Origin: Citrobacter amalonaticus Y19
GTDB taxonomy: Bacteria > Pseudomonadota > Gammaproteobacteria > Enterobacterales > Enterobacteriaceae
Length of the DNA: 64,000 nucleotides
NCBI RefSeq assembly: GCF_000981805.1
Contig: NZ_CP011132.1
Span: 4,836,001-4,900,000 of the forward strand
Direction of reading: 5' to 3'
Part shown: positions 1-9,520 of the stretch, piece by piece
How positions within the stretch are numbered: the first letter of the stretch is position 1
How the letters are laid out: every line of letters starts with the position of its first letter
Notes under the pieces: model-generated
What the model was told of the DNA's origin: nothing
The model's database searches: none
What the model saw: only the letters and a program-made list of their open reading frames with translations
Translations under genes and position numbers: made by a program

Positions 1-763
1 GATTCAGAATCCCCAGGTTCACGCCGGTCACCGGACCCGATGCGTTGCCAAAGCTGACCATCAGCCCACGACGTTGCAGACAGTCCAGCGAGGCTTCCCA
101 GGTATCCTTGCCGACAGAGTCATACACCACGCGGACTTTTTTGCCGCCAGTTATCTCTTTTACCCGCTCAACAATGTTTTCTTCGCGATAGTTAATCACC
201 TGCCATGCACCAGCATCCAGCGCCCGCTGCGCCTTTTGTGCGCTACCGACGGTGCCAATCAGTTTCGCACCCAGTGCTTTCGCCCACTGACAGGCAATCA
301 GCCCAACACCGCCTGCGGCCGCGTGGAACAGGAACGGTTCGTCGGGCTTGATTTCGTAAGTTTTGCGCAGCAGATAATAAACGGTCAGTCCCTTCAGGAA
401 AGAGGCGGCGGCCTGCTCATACGAGATGGCATCAGGCAGGATAGCAGCCTTATCGGCCGGGACGTTGTGGACCGAACTGTAGGCGCCGAGCGCGGATTGC
501 GCATACACCACGCGATCGCCTGCTTTAATATGACTGACGGCGCTGCCGACTTTGCTGACGACGCCAGCCGCTTCGGTCCCTAAACCGCTGGGCAGCGCGG
601 GAGGCGGATAAAGCCCGCTGCGAATATAGGTGTCGATAAAGTTAATACCGATCGCTTTGTTTTCGACCTGGATTTCGTTCGCCGCCGGATCGGCGGGGGT
701 AAAGTCCACAGCCTGAAGCACGTCAGGGCCGCCATGCTTGTGAAATTCAATTCGTGTTGCCAT
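1..763 (-). CDS. qorA: quinone oxidoreductase QorA, partial
   Basis: NADPH-dependent quinone oxidoreductase of the medium-chain dehydrogenase family, cytosolic. The reading frame begins MATRIEFHKHGG at 763 and runs off the window at base 1, so the C-terminal quarter is missing. The nucleotide-binding stretch with the AAAGGVGL motif and the preceding PDAISYEQAA region are visible. It diverges from dnaB across 64 bases, the arrangement known in E. coli. Identity is from close resemblance to E. coli QorA. Confidence 0.93.
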   Translation of the reverse strand, partial: MATRIEFHKHGGPDVLQAVDFTPADPAANEIQVENKAIGINFIDTYIRSGLYPPPALPSGLGTEAAGVVSKVGSAVSHIKAGDRVVYAQSALGAYSSVHNVPADKAAILPDAISYEQAAASFLKGLTVYYLLRKTYEIKPDEPFLFHAAAGGVGLIACQWAKALGAKLIGTVGSAQKAQRALDAGAWQVINYREENIVERVKEITGGKKVRVVYDSVGKDTWEASLDCLQRRGLMVSFGNASGPVTGVNLGILN

Positions 764-827
764 GATTTCTCCAGTATCATCGGAAGATTAGCGTCAACTC
801 ACTTTTATCTCGGTAACTCCATTCACT

Positions 828-2243
828 ATGGCAGGAAATAAACCCTTCAACAAACAACAGACTGATGTCCGTGACCGCGACCTACAGGTTGCCGGACTGA
901 AAGTACCGCCGCACTCGATTGAAGCGGAACAGTCGGTGTTGGGCGGTTTAATGCTGGATAACGAGCGCTGGGACGATGTCGCCGAGCGCGTGGTGGCGGA
1001 AGATTTTTATACCCGTCCACACCGTCACATCTTCACCGAAATGGGACGATTGCAGGAAACCGGCAGTCCGATTGACCTGATTACGCTCGCGGAATCGCTG
1101 GAGCGACAAGGGCAACTGGACAGCGTCGGCGGTTTTGCTTATCTGGCTGAACTCTCCAAAAATACGCCAAGTGCGGCGAACATCAGCGCATATGCTGATA
1201 TTGTGCGCGAACGTGCGGTGGTGCGCGACATGATCGCCGTCGCCCATGAAATTGCCGATGCGGGGTTTGATCCGCAGGGGCGCACCAGTGAGGACTTGCT
1301 CGATCTCGCCGAGTCCCGCGTATTTAAAATCGCGGAAAGCCGCGCCAATAAAGACGAAGGCCCGAAAAACATTGCCGATGTACTCGACGCCACCGTCGCG
1401 CGTATCGAACAACTGTTCCAGCAACCGCACGACGGGGTGACGGGCGTTAACACCGGCTATGACGATCTCAATAAAAAGACCGCTGGCCTGCAGCCGTCAG
1501 ATCTGATTATCGTTGCGGCACGTCCGTCGATGGGTAAAACCACGTTTGCGATGAACCTCGTCGAAAACGCCGCGATGTTGCAGGATAAACCGGTTCTTAT
1601 CTTCAGTCTCGAGATGCCCTCTGAGCAGATTATGATGCGTTCTCTGGCATCACTGTCCCGCGTGGATCAGACCCGTATTCGTACCGGACAACTGGACGAT
1701 GAGGACTGGGCGCGGATTTCTGGCACGATGGGCATTCTGCTGGAAAAACGTAACATTTATATTGATGATTCCTCCGGTCTGACGCCAACGGAAGTGCGCT
1801 CCCGCGCGCGCCGTATCGCCCGCGAACACGGCGGCATCGGGTTGATTATGATCGACTACCTGCAACTTATGCGCGTGCCGTCGCTGTCCGACAACCGTAC
1901 GCTGGAAATCGCTGAAATTTCCCGCTCGCTGAAAGCGCTGGCGAAAGAACTGCATGTGCCGGTTGTGGCGCTGTCGCAGCTCAACCGCTCGCTGGAACAA
2001 CGCGCCGATAAGCGCCCGGTCAACTCCGACCTGCGTGAATCCGGTTCCATCGAACAGGATGCCGACTTGATCATGTTCATCTACCGCGATGAGGTTTATC
2101 ACGAGAACAGCGATCTGAAAGGTATTGCGGAAATCATCATTGGTAAGCAGCGTAACGGCCCCATCGGCACGGTGCGACTGACCTTTAACGGACAATGGTC
2201 GCGCTTTGATAATTATGCGGGCCCTCAATACGACGACGAATAA
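828..2243 (+). CDS. dnaB: replicative DNA helicase DnaB
   Basis: Hexameric 5'-3' helicase that unwinds DNA at the replication fork and recruits DnaG primase. The 471-residue length is that of E. coli DnaB. The N-terminal domain covers about residues 25-170, then a linker, then the RecA-like domain with Walker A ARPSMGKTTF near residue 230-238 and Walker B LIMIDYLQLM near 340. The sequence is continuous with no intein. The start ATG opens MAGNKPFNKQQ. It precedes alr on the same strand, separated by a repeat element. Confidence 0.98.
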   Translation: MAGNKPFNKQQTDVRDRDLQVAGLKVPPHSIEAEQSVLGGLMLDNERWDDVAERVVAEDFYTRPHRHIFTEMGRLQETGSPIDLITLAESLERQGQLDSVGGFAYLAELSKNTPSAANISAYADIVRERAVVRDMIAVAHEIADAGFDPQGRTSEDLLDLAESRVFKIAESRANKDEGPKNIADVLDATVARIEQLFQQPHDGVTGVNTGYDDLNKKTAGLQPSDLIIVAARPSMGKTTFAMNLVENAAMLQDKPVLIFSLEMPSEQIMMRSLASLSRVDQTRIRTGQLDDEDWARISGTMGILLEKRNIYIDDSSGLTPTEVRSRARRIAREHGGIGLIMIDYLQLMRVPSLSDNRTLEIAEISRSLKALAKELHVPVVALSQLNRSLEQRADKRPVNSDLRESGSIEQDADLIMFIYRDEVYHENSDLKGIAEIIIGKQRNGPIGTVRLTFNGQWSRFDNYAGPQYDDE

Positions 2244-2254
2244 ATTTCCTTCAC

Positions 2255-2362
2255 CCTTCACGCCGCAGGTGCGTTGACTGCGCTCGCTCACCCCGGTCAC
2301 TTAGTTAACTAAGCTCCCGGGGATTCGCGGGCTTGTCGCCTTCCTGCAACGCGAATGGTTTT
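2255..2362. repeat. intergenic palindromic repeat, copy 1
   Basis: Noncoding stretch between dnaB and alr with an interrupted palindrome: CCCCGGTCACTTA and TAAGCTCCCGGGG arms around a short centre, then a tail ending TCCTGCAACGCGAATGGTTT. The same core occurs at 5881-6011, and a related tail near 63450-63470. Repeats of this type are common between genes in enterobacteria. Function is unknown. Confidence 0.7.
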
Positions 2363-2392
2363 GGAAATTCTTTTTTTAATGAAGGAATACAA

Positions 2393-3472
2393 ATGCAAGC
2401 GGCAACTGTAGTGATTAACCGCCGCGCTCTGCGACACAATCTGCAACGTCTGCGTGAACTGGCACCTGCCAGCAAGCTGGTTGCGGTCGTGAAAGCGAAC
2501 GCTTACGGACACGGTCTGTTAGAGACCGCGCGAACGCTCCCCGATGCTGACGCCTTTGGCGTGGCGCGTCTTGAAGAAGCTTTGCGTCTGCGAGCGGGTG
2601 GGATCACGCAGCCCATCCTGCTGCTGGAAGGCTTTTTTGAGGCGACCGATCTGCCCACCATTTCCGCGCAGCGCCTGCATACGGCTGTTCATAATCAGGA
2701 ACAACTGGCTGCACTGGAAGCCGCCGAACTGGATGAACCGGTAACCGTGTGGATGAAGCTCGACACCGGCATGCATCGTCTGGGTGTCCTTCCCGAGGAG
2801 GCCGACGCCTTCTGGCAGCGCCTGACGCAATGTAAAAACGTGCGCCAGCCGGTCAATATCGTCAGCCATTTTGCCCGTGCGGATGAGCCGGAATGTGGTG
2901 CGACCGAACGGCAGCTTGATGTGTTTAATACCTTTTGTGAAGGCAAAGCGGGCCAACGCTCAATTGCCGCGTCCGGCGGGATTTTACTCTGGCCGCAGTC
3001 GCATTTTGACTGGGTGCGACCGGGCATCATTCTCTACGGCGTGTCGCCGCTGGAAAACCAGTCCACAGGGGCTGATTTCGGTTGCCAGCCGGTAATGTCG
3101 CTGACCTCCAGCCTGATTGCCGTGCGCGAGCATAAAGCGGGTGAGCCGGTCGGCTATGGCGGAACGTGGATCAGTGAACGTGATACGCGCCTGGGCGTCG
3201 TGGCGATGGGCTATGGCGATGGTTACCCGCGCGCTGCGCCATCCGGTACGCTGGTGCTGGTGAACGGTCGCGAAGTGCCGATTGTGGGCCGCGTGGCGAT
3301 GGACATGATTTGCGTTGATCTCGGGCCGCAGGCGACAGACCAGGCCGGTGACCCGGTGATTTTATGGGGAGATGGCCTCCCGGTTGAACGCATTGCGGCA
3401 ATGACGAAAGTCAGTGCTTACGAACTGATCACCCGCCTGACCTCACGGGTGGCGATGAAATACGTGGATTAA
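2393..3472 (+). CDS. alr: alanine racemase, biosynthetic
   Basis: PLP-dependent racemase making D-alanine for peptidoglycan, cytosolic. The start at 2393 is chosen because it follows a GAAGGA ribosome site at 2381 and gives 359 residues, the usual Alr length; an upstream in-frame ATG at 2333 lies in the repeat. The PLP lysine is in VVKANAYGHG near residue 34, and the second catalytic tyrosine is expected in the GYGGTW region near 255. The order dnaB-alr-tyrB is the E. coli one. Confidence 0.97.
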   Translation: MQAATVVINRRALRHNLQRLRELAPASKLVAVVKANAYGHGLLETARTLPDADAFGVARLEEALRLRAGGITQPILLLEGFFEATDLPTISAQRLHTAVHNQEQLAALEAAELDEPVTVWMKLDTGMHRLGVLPEEADAFWQRLTQCKNVRQPVNIVSHFARADEPECGATERQLDVFNTFCEGKAGQRSIAASGGILLWPQSHFDWVRPGIILYGVSPLENQSTGADFGCQPVMSLTSSLIAVREHKAGEPVGYGGTWISERDTRLGVVAMGYGDGYPRAAPSGTLVLVNGREVPIVGRVAMDMICVDLGPQATDQAGDPVILWGDGLPVERIAAMTKVSAYELITRLTSRVAMKYVD

Positions 3473-3485
3473 GTACACCGGTTCC

Positions 3486-3584
3486 TGCCGGATGGCGCTA
3501 ACGCTTATCCGGCCTACAAGCGTTTCCCGTATATCGCGCACGGACTGTAGGCCGGATAAGGCTATTACGCCGCCATCCGGCAAT
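3486..3584. repeat. REP/BIME element
   Basis: Two REP palindromes in opposite orientation (about 3488-3521 and 3547-3583), each with the GCCGGAT...ATCCGGCCTACA type arms, lie between alr and tyrB. This is a bacterial interspersed mosaic element of the kind that stabilises upstream mRNA or binds gyrase or IHF. Confidence 0.88.
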
Positions 3585-3665
3585 ATTCCCACCAGATGCT
3601 CGATCTTCCACTCCATCCGGTTTATTGTGTCTTAACCCCTGCCTGTAAACCTGGAGAACCATCGC

Positions 3666-4859
3666 GTGTTTCAAAAAGTTGACGCCTACGCTGGCGACCC
3701 GATTCTGTCGCTCATGGAGCGGTTCAAAGAAGACCCGCGTAGTGACAAAGTGAATCTGAGTATCGGTCTGTATTACAACGAAGACGGAATTATCCCGCAG
3801 CTGAAGGCCGTGGCGGAAGCCGAAGCGCGCCTTAACGCGCAACCGCACGGTGCCTCGCTGTATCTGCCGATGGAAGGGCTAAATACCTATCGTCATACTA
3901 TCGCGCCATTGCTGTTTGGGGCTGACCATCCGGTTCTCCAGCAACAGCGAGTAGCGACAATCCAGACATTGGGCGGCTCTGGCGCGCTGAAAGTGGGGGC
4001 CGATTTCCTCAAGCGCTATTTCCCGGATTCCGGCGTGTGGGTCAGCGACCCGACGTGGGAAAACCATATTGCCATTTTTGAAGGGGCTGGATTTAACGTC
4101 AGTACTTACCCCTGGTATGACAATGCGACCAACGGCGTGCGTTTTAACGATCTGCTGGCGACCCTGAAAACACTGCCTGCGCGCAGTATCGTCCTGCTGC
4201 ATCCTTGCTGCCACAACCCGACCGGTGCGGATTTAACGCATGCGCAGTGGGATGCGGTTATCGAGATCCTGAAAGCAGGCGATCTGATCCCGTTCCTCGA
4301 CATTGCTTACCAGGGCTTTGGCGCTGGAATGGACGACGATGCTTATGCTATTCGCGCAATTGCCAGTGCAGGACTGCCCGCGCTGGTCAGCAATTCCTTC
4401 TCGAAAATCTTCTCTCTGTACGGCGAGCGCGTCGGCGGGCTTTCTGTCGTCTGTGAAGATGCGGCTACCGCAGGCCGTGTGCTGGGGCAACTGAAGGCGA
4501 CCGTACGCCGTAATTACTCCAGTCCGCCGAACTTTGGTGCGCAGGTGGTCGCGACGGTACTCGGTGATGACGTGCTGAAAGCCAGTTGGCTGGCGGAAGT
4601 GGAGGCGATGCGAACCCGTATTCTGGCCATGCGTCAGGAACTGGTGAACGTGCTGACCACCACGATTCCGGGACGCAATTTCGACTATCTGCTGCAACAG
4701 CGTGGTATGTTCAGCTACACCGGACTGAGTGCGGCTCAGGTCGATCGCCTGCGCGACGAGTTTGGCGTCTATCTGATCGCCAGCGGGCGCATGTGCGTGG
4801 CCGGTCTGAACGTGACGAATGTGCAGCGCGTGGCGAAGGCTTTTGCTGCGGTGATGTAA
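3666..4859 (+). CDS. tyrB: aromatic amino acid aminotransferase TyrB
   Basis: PLP-dependent transaminase catalysing the last step of tyrosine and phenylalanine synthesis, also acting on leucine and aspartate. It begins with GTG (MFQKVDAYAGDP), as in E. coli, behind a TGGAGAA ribosome site. The 397-residue length is standard. The PLP-binding lysine is residue 247 in SNSFSKIFSLYGE, and the HNPTG substrate-binding motif is near 182-186. TyrR repression is known for the E. coli gene; I could not place a clear TyrR box in the short leader here. Confidence 0.97.
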   Translation: MFQKVDAYAGDPILSLMERFKEDPRSDKVNLSIGLYYNEDGIIPQLKAVAEAEARLNAQPHGASLYLPMEGLNTYRHTIAPLLFGADHPVLQQQRVATIQTLGGSGALKVGADFLKRYFPDSGVWVSDPTWENHIAIFEGAGFNVSTYPWYDNATNGVRFNDLLATLKTLPARSIVLLHPCCHNPTGADLTHAQWDAVIEILKAGDLIPFLDIAYQGFGAGMDDDAYAIRAIASAGLPALVSNSFSKIFSLYGERVGGLSVVCEDAATAGRVLGQLKATVRRNYSSPPNFGAQVVATVLGDDVLKASWLAEVEAMRTRILAMRQELVNVLTTTIPGRNFDYLLQQRGMFSYTGLSAAQVDRLRDEFGVYLIASGRMCVAGLNVTNVQRVAKAFAAVM

Positions 4860-4860
4860 T

Positions 4861-4945
4861 CTGTAGGCCAGATAAGCGCAGCGTAATCTGGCAAAACGCC
4901 ACTGCCGGATGACGGAAAATCGCCTTATCCGGCCTGGTGATGGTC
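4861..4945. repeat. REP element
   Basis: Degenerate REP palindromes (TGTAGGCCAGATAAGCGCAG and, inverted, CGCCTTATCCGGCCTGG) directly after the tyrB stop codon. The position suggests an mRNA 3' stabiliser. Confidence 0.8.
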
Positions 4946-5092
4946 TCTTCCCTACTTATGTGATCCTCCTCCTTTTCCGGGACAAAACCGCAGAAAATCC
5001 TTCCTTTCACTTGTCGCCGGGGTTATGGTCAGAGAGTTTTTTGAACAATCGGTCTAATAAAATGATAACTAAATGACTTAACAGGGAAAAAT

Positions 5093-5806
5093 ATGCGAAG
5101 GCTCACACTGGCGCTGAGCGCCCTCTGCTTGTTATTCACGTTAAACCATTCCGCCAGCGCGCTGGCCTCTTCTCCTTCTCCGCTGAATCCAGGTACAAAC
5201 GTTGCGAAACTCGCGGAACAAGCCCCCATTCACTGGGTTTCCGTGGCGCAGATCGAAAACAGCCTGGCTGGTCGTCCGCCGATGGCCGTTGGTTTTGACA
5301 TTGATGACACCGTGCTGTTTTCCAGTCCCGGCTTCTGGCGCGGTAAGAAAACCTGGTCCCCGGACAGCGAAGCGTATCTGAAGAACCCGGCATTCTGGGA
5401 GAAAATGAACAACGGCTGGGATGAGTTCAGTATTCCCAAAGAGGCCGCGCGTCTGCTGATCGATATGCACGTCCGTCGCGGCGACAGCATCTTTTTTATC
5501 ACCGGACGTTCGCCGACAAAAACCGAAACCGTGTCGAAAACGCTGGCCGATAACTTCCACATTCCAGCGACAAATATGAATCCGGTGATTTTTGCCGGAG
5601 ATAAGCCCGGTCAGAACACCAAAACGCAGTGGTTGCAGGATAAAAATATCCGCATGTTCTATGGCGATTCGGACAACGACATCACCGCCGCGCGCGATGC
5701 GGGCATTCGTGGGATCCGAATCCTGCGCGCCTCAAACTCGACCTACAGACCGTTGCCGCAGGCTGGCGCGTACGGTGAAGAAGTTATCGTAAACTCGGAG
5801 TATTAA
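5093..5806 (+). CDS. aphA: periplasmic acid phosphatase AphA (class B)
   Basis: Secreted nonspecific acid phosphatase and phosphotransferase acting on nucleotide monophosphates, HAD superfamily, magnesium dependent. A signal peptide is visible (MRRLTLALSALCLLFTLNHSA, cleavage after about residue 25). The catalytic DxD motif is FDIDDTVLFSSP near residues 68-75, and the second acidic motif FYGDSDNDI lies near 190. At 237 residues it matches E. coli AphA. In E. coli the next gene is yjbQ; here a repeat follows, then yjbR. Confidence 0.97.
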   Translation: MRRLTLALSALCLLFTLNHSASALASSPSPLNPGTNVAKLAEQAPIHWVSVAQIENSLAGRPPMAVGFDIDDTVLFSSPGFWRGKKTWSPDSEAYLKNPAFWEKMNNGWDEFSIPKEAARLLIDMHVRRGDSIFFITGRSPTKTETVSKTLADNFHIPATNMNPVIFAGDKPGQNTKTQWLQDKNIRMFYGDSDNDITAARDAGIRGIRILRASNSTYRPLPQAGAYGEEVIVNSEY

Positions 5807-5880
5807 AAAACGGGGCGATTGCTGTTTTTTTAAACAAAATTGATCTGCCAGCTTTTACCTTTTGCTGTCTTGCTGCACAC

Positions 5881-6011
5881 TGAGTATACCCGTCATACTT
5901 CAAGCTGCTTATACGTTGGCTGCACCCGCTCACCCCGGTCACTTACTCAAGTAAGCTCCCGGGGACTCACAGGTTTGCCGCCTTTAAGCAACTCGAATTA
6001 TTTTGGGTATA
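5881..6011. repeat. intergenic palindromic repeat, copy 2
   Basis: A fuller copy of the element seen at 2255-2362. It is bounded by imperfect inverted ends (ATACCCGTCATACTTCAAG at the left, CGAATTATTTTGGGTAT at the right) and has the CACCCCGGTCACTTACT / AGTAAGCTCCCGGGG core palindrome. It sits between aphA and yjbR, where E. coli carries yjbQ. Confidence 0.75.
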
Positions 6012-6054
6012 GATGACATTTCAGTGGAGCATCACGCTTGCAAGGGGAATAACG

Positions 6055-6405
6055 ATGACCAATTCAGAGTTACTGCAATACTGCATGGCGAAAAGCGGCG
6101 CGGAGCAGAGTGTGCACAGTGACTGGAAAGCCACGCAAATCAAAGTTGAAGATGTGCTTTTTGCCATGGTGAAAGAGGTGGAAGATCGCCCGGCGGTATC
6201 TCTGAAAACCAGTCCCGAACTCGCGGAACTGTTACGCCAGCAGCACAGTGATGTGCGTCCGAGCCGACATCTCAATAAGGCGCACTGGAGCACAGTCTAC
6301 CTCGACGGCTCGCTGCCGGATTCACAAATCTATTATCTGGTGGATGCGTCGTATCAACAGGCGGTCAATACGCTACCGGAAGAGAAACGCAAACAGTTGC
6401 AATGA
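6055..6405 (+). CDS. yjbR: YjbR, MmcQ/YjbR-fold protein
   Basis: Small cytosolic protein of the MmcQ/YjbR family (double-wing DNA-binding fold, PF04237), biological role unknown. The start at 6055 follows an AAGGGG ribosome site and gives 116 residues, close to E. coli YjbR. The family signature region RHLNKAHWSTVYLDGSLPD is seen near residues 70-90. It ends convergently with uvrA across a shared terminator. No yjbQ precedes it. Confidence 0.92.
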   Translation: MTNSELLQYCMAKSGAEQSVHSDWKATQIKVEDVLFAMVKEVEDRPAVSLKTSPELAELLRQQHSDVRPSRHLNKAHWSTVYLDGSLPDSQIYYLVDASYQQAVNTLPEEKRKQLQ

Positions 6406-6407
6406 AC

Positions 6408-6440
6408 AACGCCGTTCACATCTTACATGAACGGCGTTTT
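6408..6440. terminator. bidirectional terminator yjbR/uvrA
   Basis: Perfect 11-base stem AACGCCGTTCA / TGAACGGCGTT with a 9-base loop and T-rich flanks on both strands, placed between the converging ends of yjbR and uvrA. Confidence 0.9.
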
Positions 6441-6445
6441 GCGTT

Positions 6446-9268
6446 TTACAGCATCGGTTTGAGGAAGCGGGCTGTATGCGACGCTTCACATTCTGCCACG
6501 GTTTCAGGCGTACCGGAGACGAGGATTTCTCCACCGCCGCTACCGCCTTCCGGTCCCAGGTCGACGATCCAGTCCGCCGTTTTGATGACGTCCAGGTTGT
6601 GCTCAATCACCACGATAGTGTTGCCCTGATCGCGTAACTGATGGAGCACGTCCAGCAGTTGCTGAATATCAGCAAAGTGCAGACCGGTGGTCGGTTCATC
6701 CAGAATATAGAGTGTCTGACCCGTACCGCGTTTTGACAGTTCACGCGCTAACTTCACGCGCTGGGCTTCACCGCCGGAAAGCGTCGTTGCCGACTGGCCG
6801 AGACGAATGTAGGTCAGCCCCACATCCATCAGGGTTTGCAGCTTACGCGCCAGCGCCGGGACGGCATCAAAGAACTCACGGGCTTCTTCGATAGTCATAT
6901 CCAGCACTTCGTGGATGGTTTTGCCCTTGTACTTAATCTCCAGCGTTTCGCGGTTATAGCGTTTGCCTTTGCACTGGTCGCATGACACGTAAATATCCGG
7001 CAGGAAGTGCATCTCGACTTTAATCACGCCATCGCCCTGACAGGCTTCGCAACGCCCACCGCGAACGTTAAAGCTGAAACGTCCTGGCGTATAGCCGCGT
7101 GAGCGCGACTCCGGCACCCCGGCAAACAGTTCGCGCACCGGCGTAAACACTCCGGTGTAGGTCGCCGGGTTAGAGCGCGGCGTCCGTCCAATCGGACTCT
7201 GGTCGATGTCGATAACCTTGTCGAAATGCTCCAGCCCCTGCACGTCGCGGTACGGCGCCGGTTCGGCGATCGTTGCGCCGTTCAACTGGCGCTGAGCAAT
7301 CGGGAACAGCGTATCGTTGATCAACGTCGATTTACCGGAGCCCGACACGCCGGTGATGCAGGTGAACAGCCCCACTGGCAGCGTCAGCGTCACGTCTTTC
7401 AGGTTGTTGCCGCGCGCGCCGGTCAGTTTCAGCACTTTTTCCGGATTCGCCGGCACGCGCTGTTTCGGCACTTCAATCTTGCGCTTGCCACTCATGTACT
7501 GGCCGGTCAGGGATTCCGGTACCGCCATAATGGCTTCCAGCGGACCTTCGGCAACCACTTCGCCACCGTGGACGCCGGCTCCAGGACCGATATCAATCAC
7601 GTGGTCGGCGGCGCGAATCGCATCTTCATCGTGCTCCACCACAATCACGGTATTGCCAAGATTACGCAGGTGGATCAGCGTCCCCAGCAGACGTTCGTTA
7701 TCGCGCTGGTGAAGACCGATGGACGGTTCATCCAGCACGTACATCACGCCGACCAGTCCGGCACCAATCTGGCTTGCCAGACGAATACGCTGGGCCTCGC
7801 CGCCGGAGAGCGTTTCCGCAGAGCGGGACAGCGTCAGATAGTTAAGGCCGACGTTGACCAGGAACTTGAGGCGATCGCCAATCTCTTTGAGGATTTTCTC
7901 TGCAATCTGTGCCCGCTGACCCGCGAGTTTGAGATTGTTGAAGAAGTCCATCGCATGGCCGATGCTCATGTCGGAGATGGTCGGCAGCGGTGTATTCTCA
8001 ACGAAGACGTGGCGCGCTTCGCGACGCAGACGGGTTCCTTCACAGCTGGCGCACGGGCGGTTGCTGATGAACTTGGCTAACTCTTCACGTACCGCACTGG
8101 ATTCCGTCTCTTTATAGCGGCGTTCCATGTTGTGCAGCACGCCTTCAAACGGATGGCGGCGCACGGAGGTATCGCCACGATCGTTCATGTACTTAAATTC
8201 AATATTCTCTTTGCCGGAACCGTACAGCACCACTTTGTGCACGTTTGCGTTCAGGCTGCCCCACGGGGCTTCAACGTCGAACTTATAGTGCTCCGCCAGC
8301 GATTTCAGCATCTGGAAGTAATAGAAGTTCCGACGATCCCAGCCGCGGATGGCGCCGCCCGCCAGCGACAGCTCAGGATTCTGGATCACGCGATCGGGAT
8401 CGAAATACTGCTGTACGCCGAGGCCATCGCAGGTTGGACAAGCCCCCGCCGGGTTGTTAAAGGAGAACAGGCGCGGTTCCAGTTCGCGCATGCTGTAGCC
8501 ACAAATTGGGCAGGCGAAGTTGGCGGAAAAGAGCAGCTCTTCTGCTTTTTCGTCGTCCATATCGGCAACCACCGCCGTCCCGCCGGAAAGTTCCAGCGCG
8601 GTCTCAAACGATTCCGCCAGACGGGTACTGAGATCGTCACGCACTTTGAAACGGTCGATCACCACTTCGATGGTGTGTTTCTTCTGTAGTTCCAGCTTGG
8701 GCGGATCGGAGAGGTCACACACTTCGCCATCAATACGGGCGCGGATATAACCCTGGCTTGCCAGGTTTTCCAGCGTTTTAGTGTGCTCGCCCTTACGCTC
8801 TTTAATGACCGGCGCCAGCAGCATCAGACGCTTGCCTTCCGGCTGCGACAGGACGTTATCCACCATCTGGCTCACGGTCTGCGCCGCCAGCGGGACATCG
8901 TGATCCGGACAGCGCGGTTCGCCAACGCGGGCAAACAGCAGACGCAGGTAGTCGTGGATCTCGGTGATGGTACCGACCGTGGAGCGCGGGTTATGAGACG
9001 TCGACTTCTGTTCAATTGAGATGGCGGGCGACAGCCCCTCAATATGATCGACATCCGGCTTTTCCATCAGCGACAGAAACTGACGCGCGTAGGCAGAAAG
9101 GGATTCAACGTAACGACGCTGCCCTTCGGCATACAAGGTGTCGAAAGCGAGCGAGGATTTGCCTGACCCCGAAAGCCCGGTCACGACAATCAGTTTGTCG
9201 CGGGGGATGACGAGGTTGATGTTTTTGAGATTATGGGTGCGGGCGCCCCGAACTTCGATCTTATCCAT
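6446..9268 (-). CDS. uvrA: excinuclease ABC subunit A
   Basis: Damage-recognition ATPase of nucleotide excision repair, working with UvrB and UvrC. It has 940 residues, two ABC ATPase modules with Walker A GLSGSGKSS (near 31) and GVSGSGKST (near 640), two LSGGEAQR signatures, and two zinc modules (CPIC...CPTC near 253-280 and CEAC...CDQC near 740-766). Transcribed divergently from ssb; a LexA box in the shared region predicts SOS induction, as known in E. coli. Confidence 0.99.
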   Translation of the reverse strand: MDKIEVRGARTHNLKNINLVIPRDKLIVVTGLSGSGKSSLAFDTLYAEGQRRYVESLSAYARQFLSLMEKPDVDHIEGLSPAISIEQKSTSHNPRSTVGTITEIHDYLRLLFARVGEPRCPDHDVPLAAQTVSQMVDNVLSQPEGKRLMLLAPVIKERKGEHTKTLENLASQGYIRARIDGEVCDLSDPPKLELQKKHTIEVVIDRFKVRDDLSTRLAESFETALELSGGTAVVADMDDEKAEELLFSANFACPICGYSMRELEPRLFSFNNPAGACPTCDGLGVQQYFDPDRVIQNPELSLAGGAIRGWDRRNFYYFQMLKSLAEHYKFDVEAPWGSLNANVHKVVLYGSGKENIEFKYMNDRGDTSVRRHPFEGVLHNMERRYKETESSAVREELAKFISNRPCASCEGTRLRREARHVFVENTPLPTISDMSIGHAMDFFNNLKLAGQRAQIAEKILKEIGDRLKFLVNVGLNYLTLSRSAETLSGGEAQRIRLASQIGAGLVGVMYVLDEPSIGLHQRDNERLLGTLIHLRNLGNTVIVVEHDEDAIRAADHVIDIGPGAGVHGGEVVAEGPLEAIMAVPESLTGQYMSGKRKIEVPKQRVPANPEKVLKLTGARGNNLKDVTLTLPVGLFTCITGVSGSGKSTLINDTLFPIAQRQLNGATIAEPAPYRDVQGLEHFDKVIDIDQSPIGRTPRSNPATYTGVFTPVRELFAGVPESRSRGYTPGRFSFNVRGGRCEACQGDGVIKVEMHFLPDIYVSCDQCKGKRYNRETLEIKYKGKTIHEVLDMTIEEAREFFDAVPALARKLQTLMDVGLTYIRLGQSATTLSGGEAQRVKLARELSKRGTGQTLYILDEPTTGLHFADIQQLLDVLHQLRDQGNTIVVIEHNLDVIKTADWIVDLGPEGGSGGGEILVSGTPETVAECEASHTARFLKPML

Positions 9269-9353
9269 TCACCTTTCCCGGATTAAACGCTTTTTTGCCC
9301 GGCGCAGCAGGGTGCCACCGGCGATCACAAACGGTTAATTATGACACAATAAA

Positions 9354-9373
9354 ACCTGAATGGATATACAGTA
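9354..9373. promoter_or_regulatory. LexA (SOS) box between uvrA and ssb
   Basis: CTG-N10-CAG palindrome (CTGAATGGATATACAG at 9356-9371) matching the LexA consensus, in the divergent uvrA-ssb promoter region where E. coli has its uvrA LexA site. Confidence 0.9.
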
Positions 9374-9520
9374 TTGGAATGCAAAACGCAGAGTCCTGTG
9401 TAACAATGTCCGGCTGAAGTTGTTTCGCGGAATCCGCGTCGCAACGTAGTAAAATCGCTATTGGTAATGCTACAATCGCGCGTTTACACTTATTAAGAAA
9501 CGTTTTCAGGAGATTCAATC

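Noticed and set aside
2333..2392. Upstream start for alr
   Set aside because: It lies in the intergenic repeat, while the ATG at 2393 has a ribosome site and gives the standard protein.
7226..8080. 284-codon open frame antisense to uvrA
   Set aside because: Shadow of the highly GC-biased uvrA frame; no ribosome site and His/Gln/Arg-rich composition typical of such shadows.
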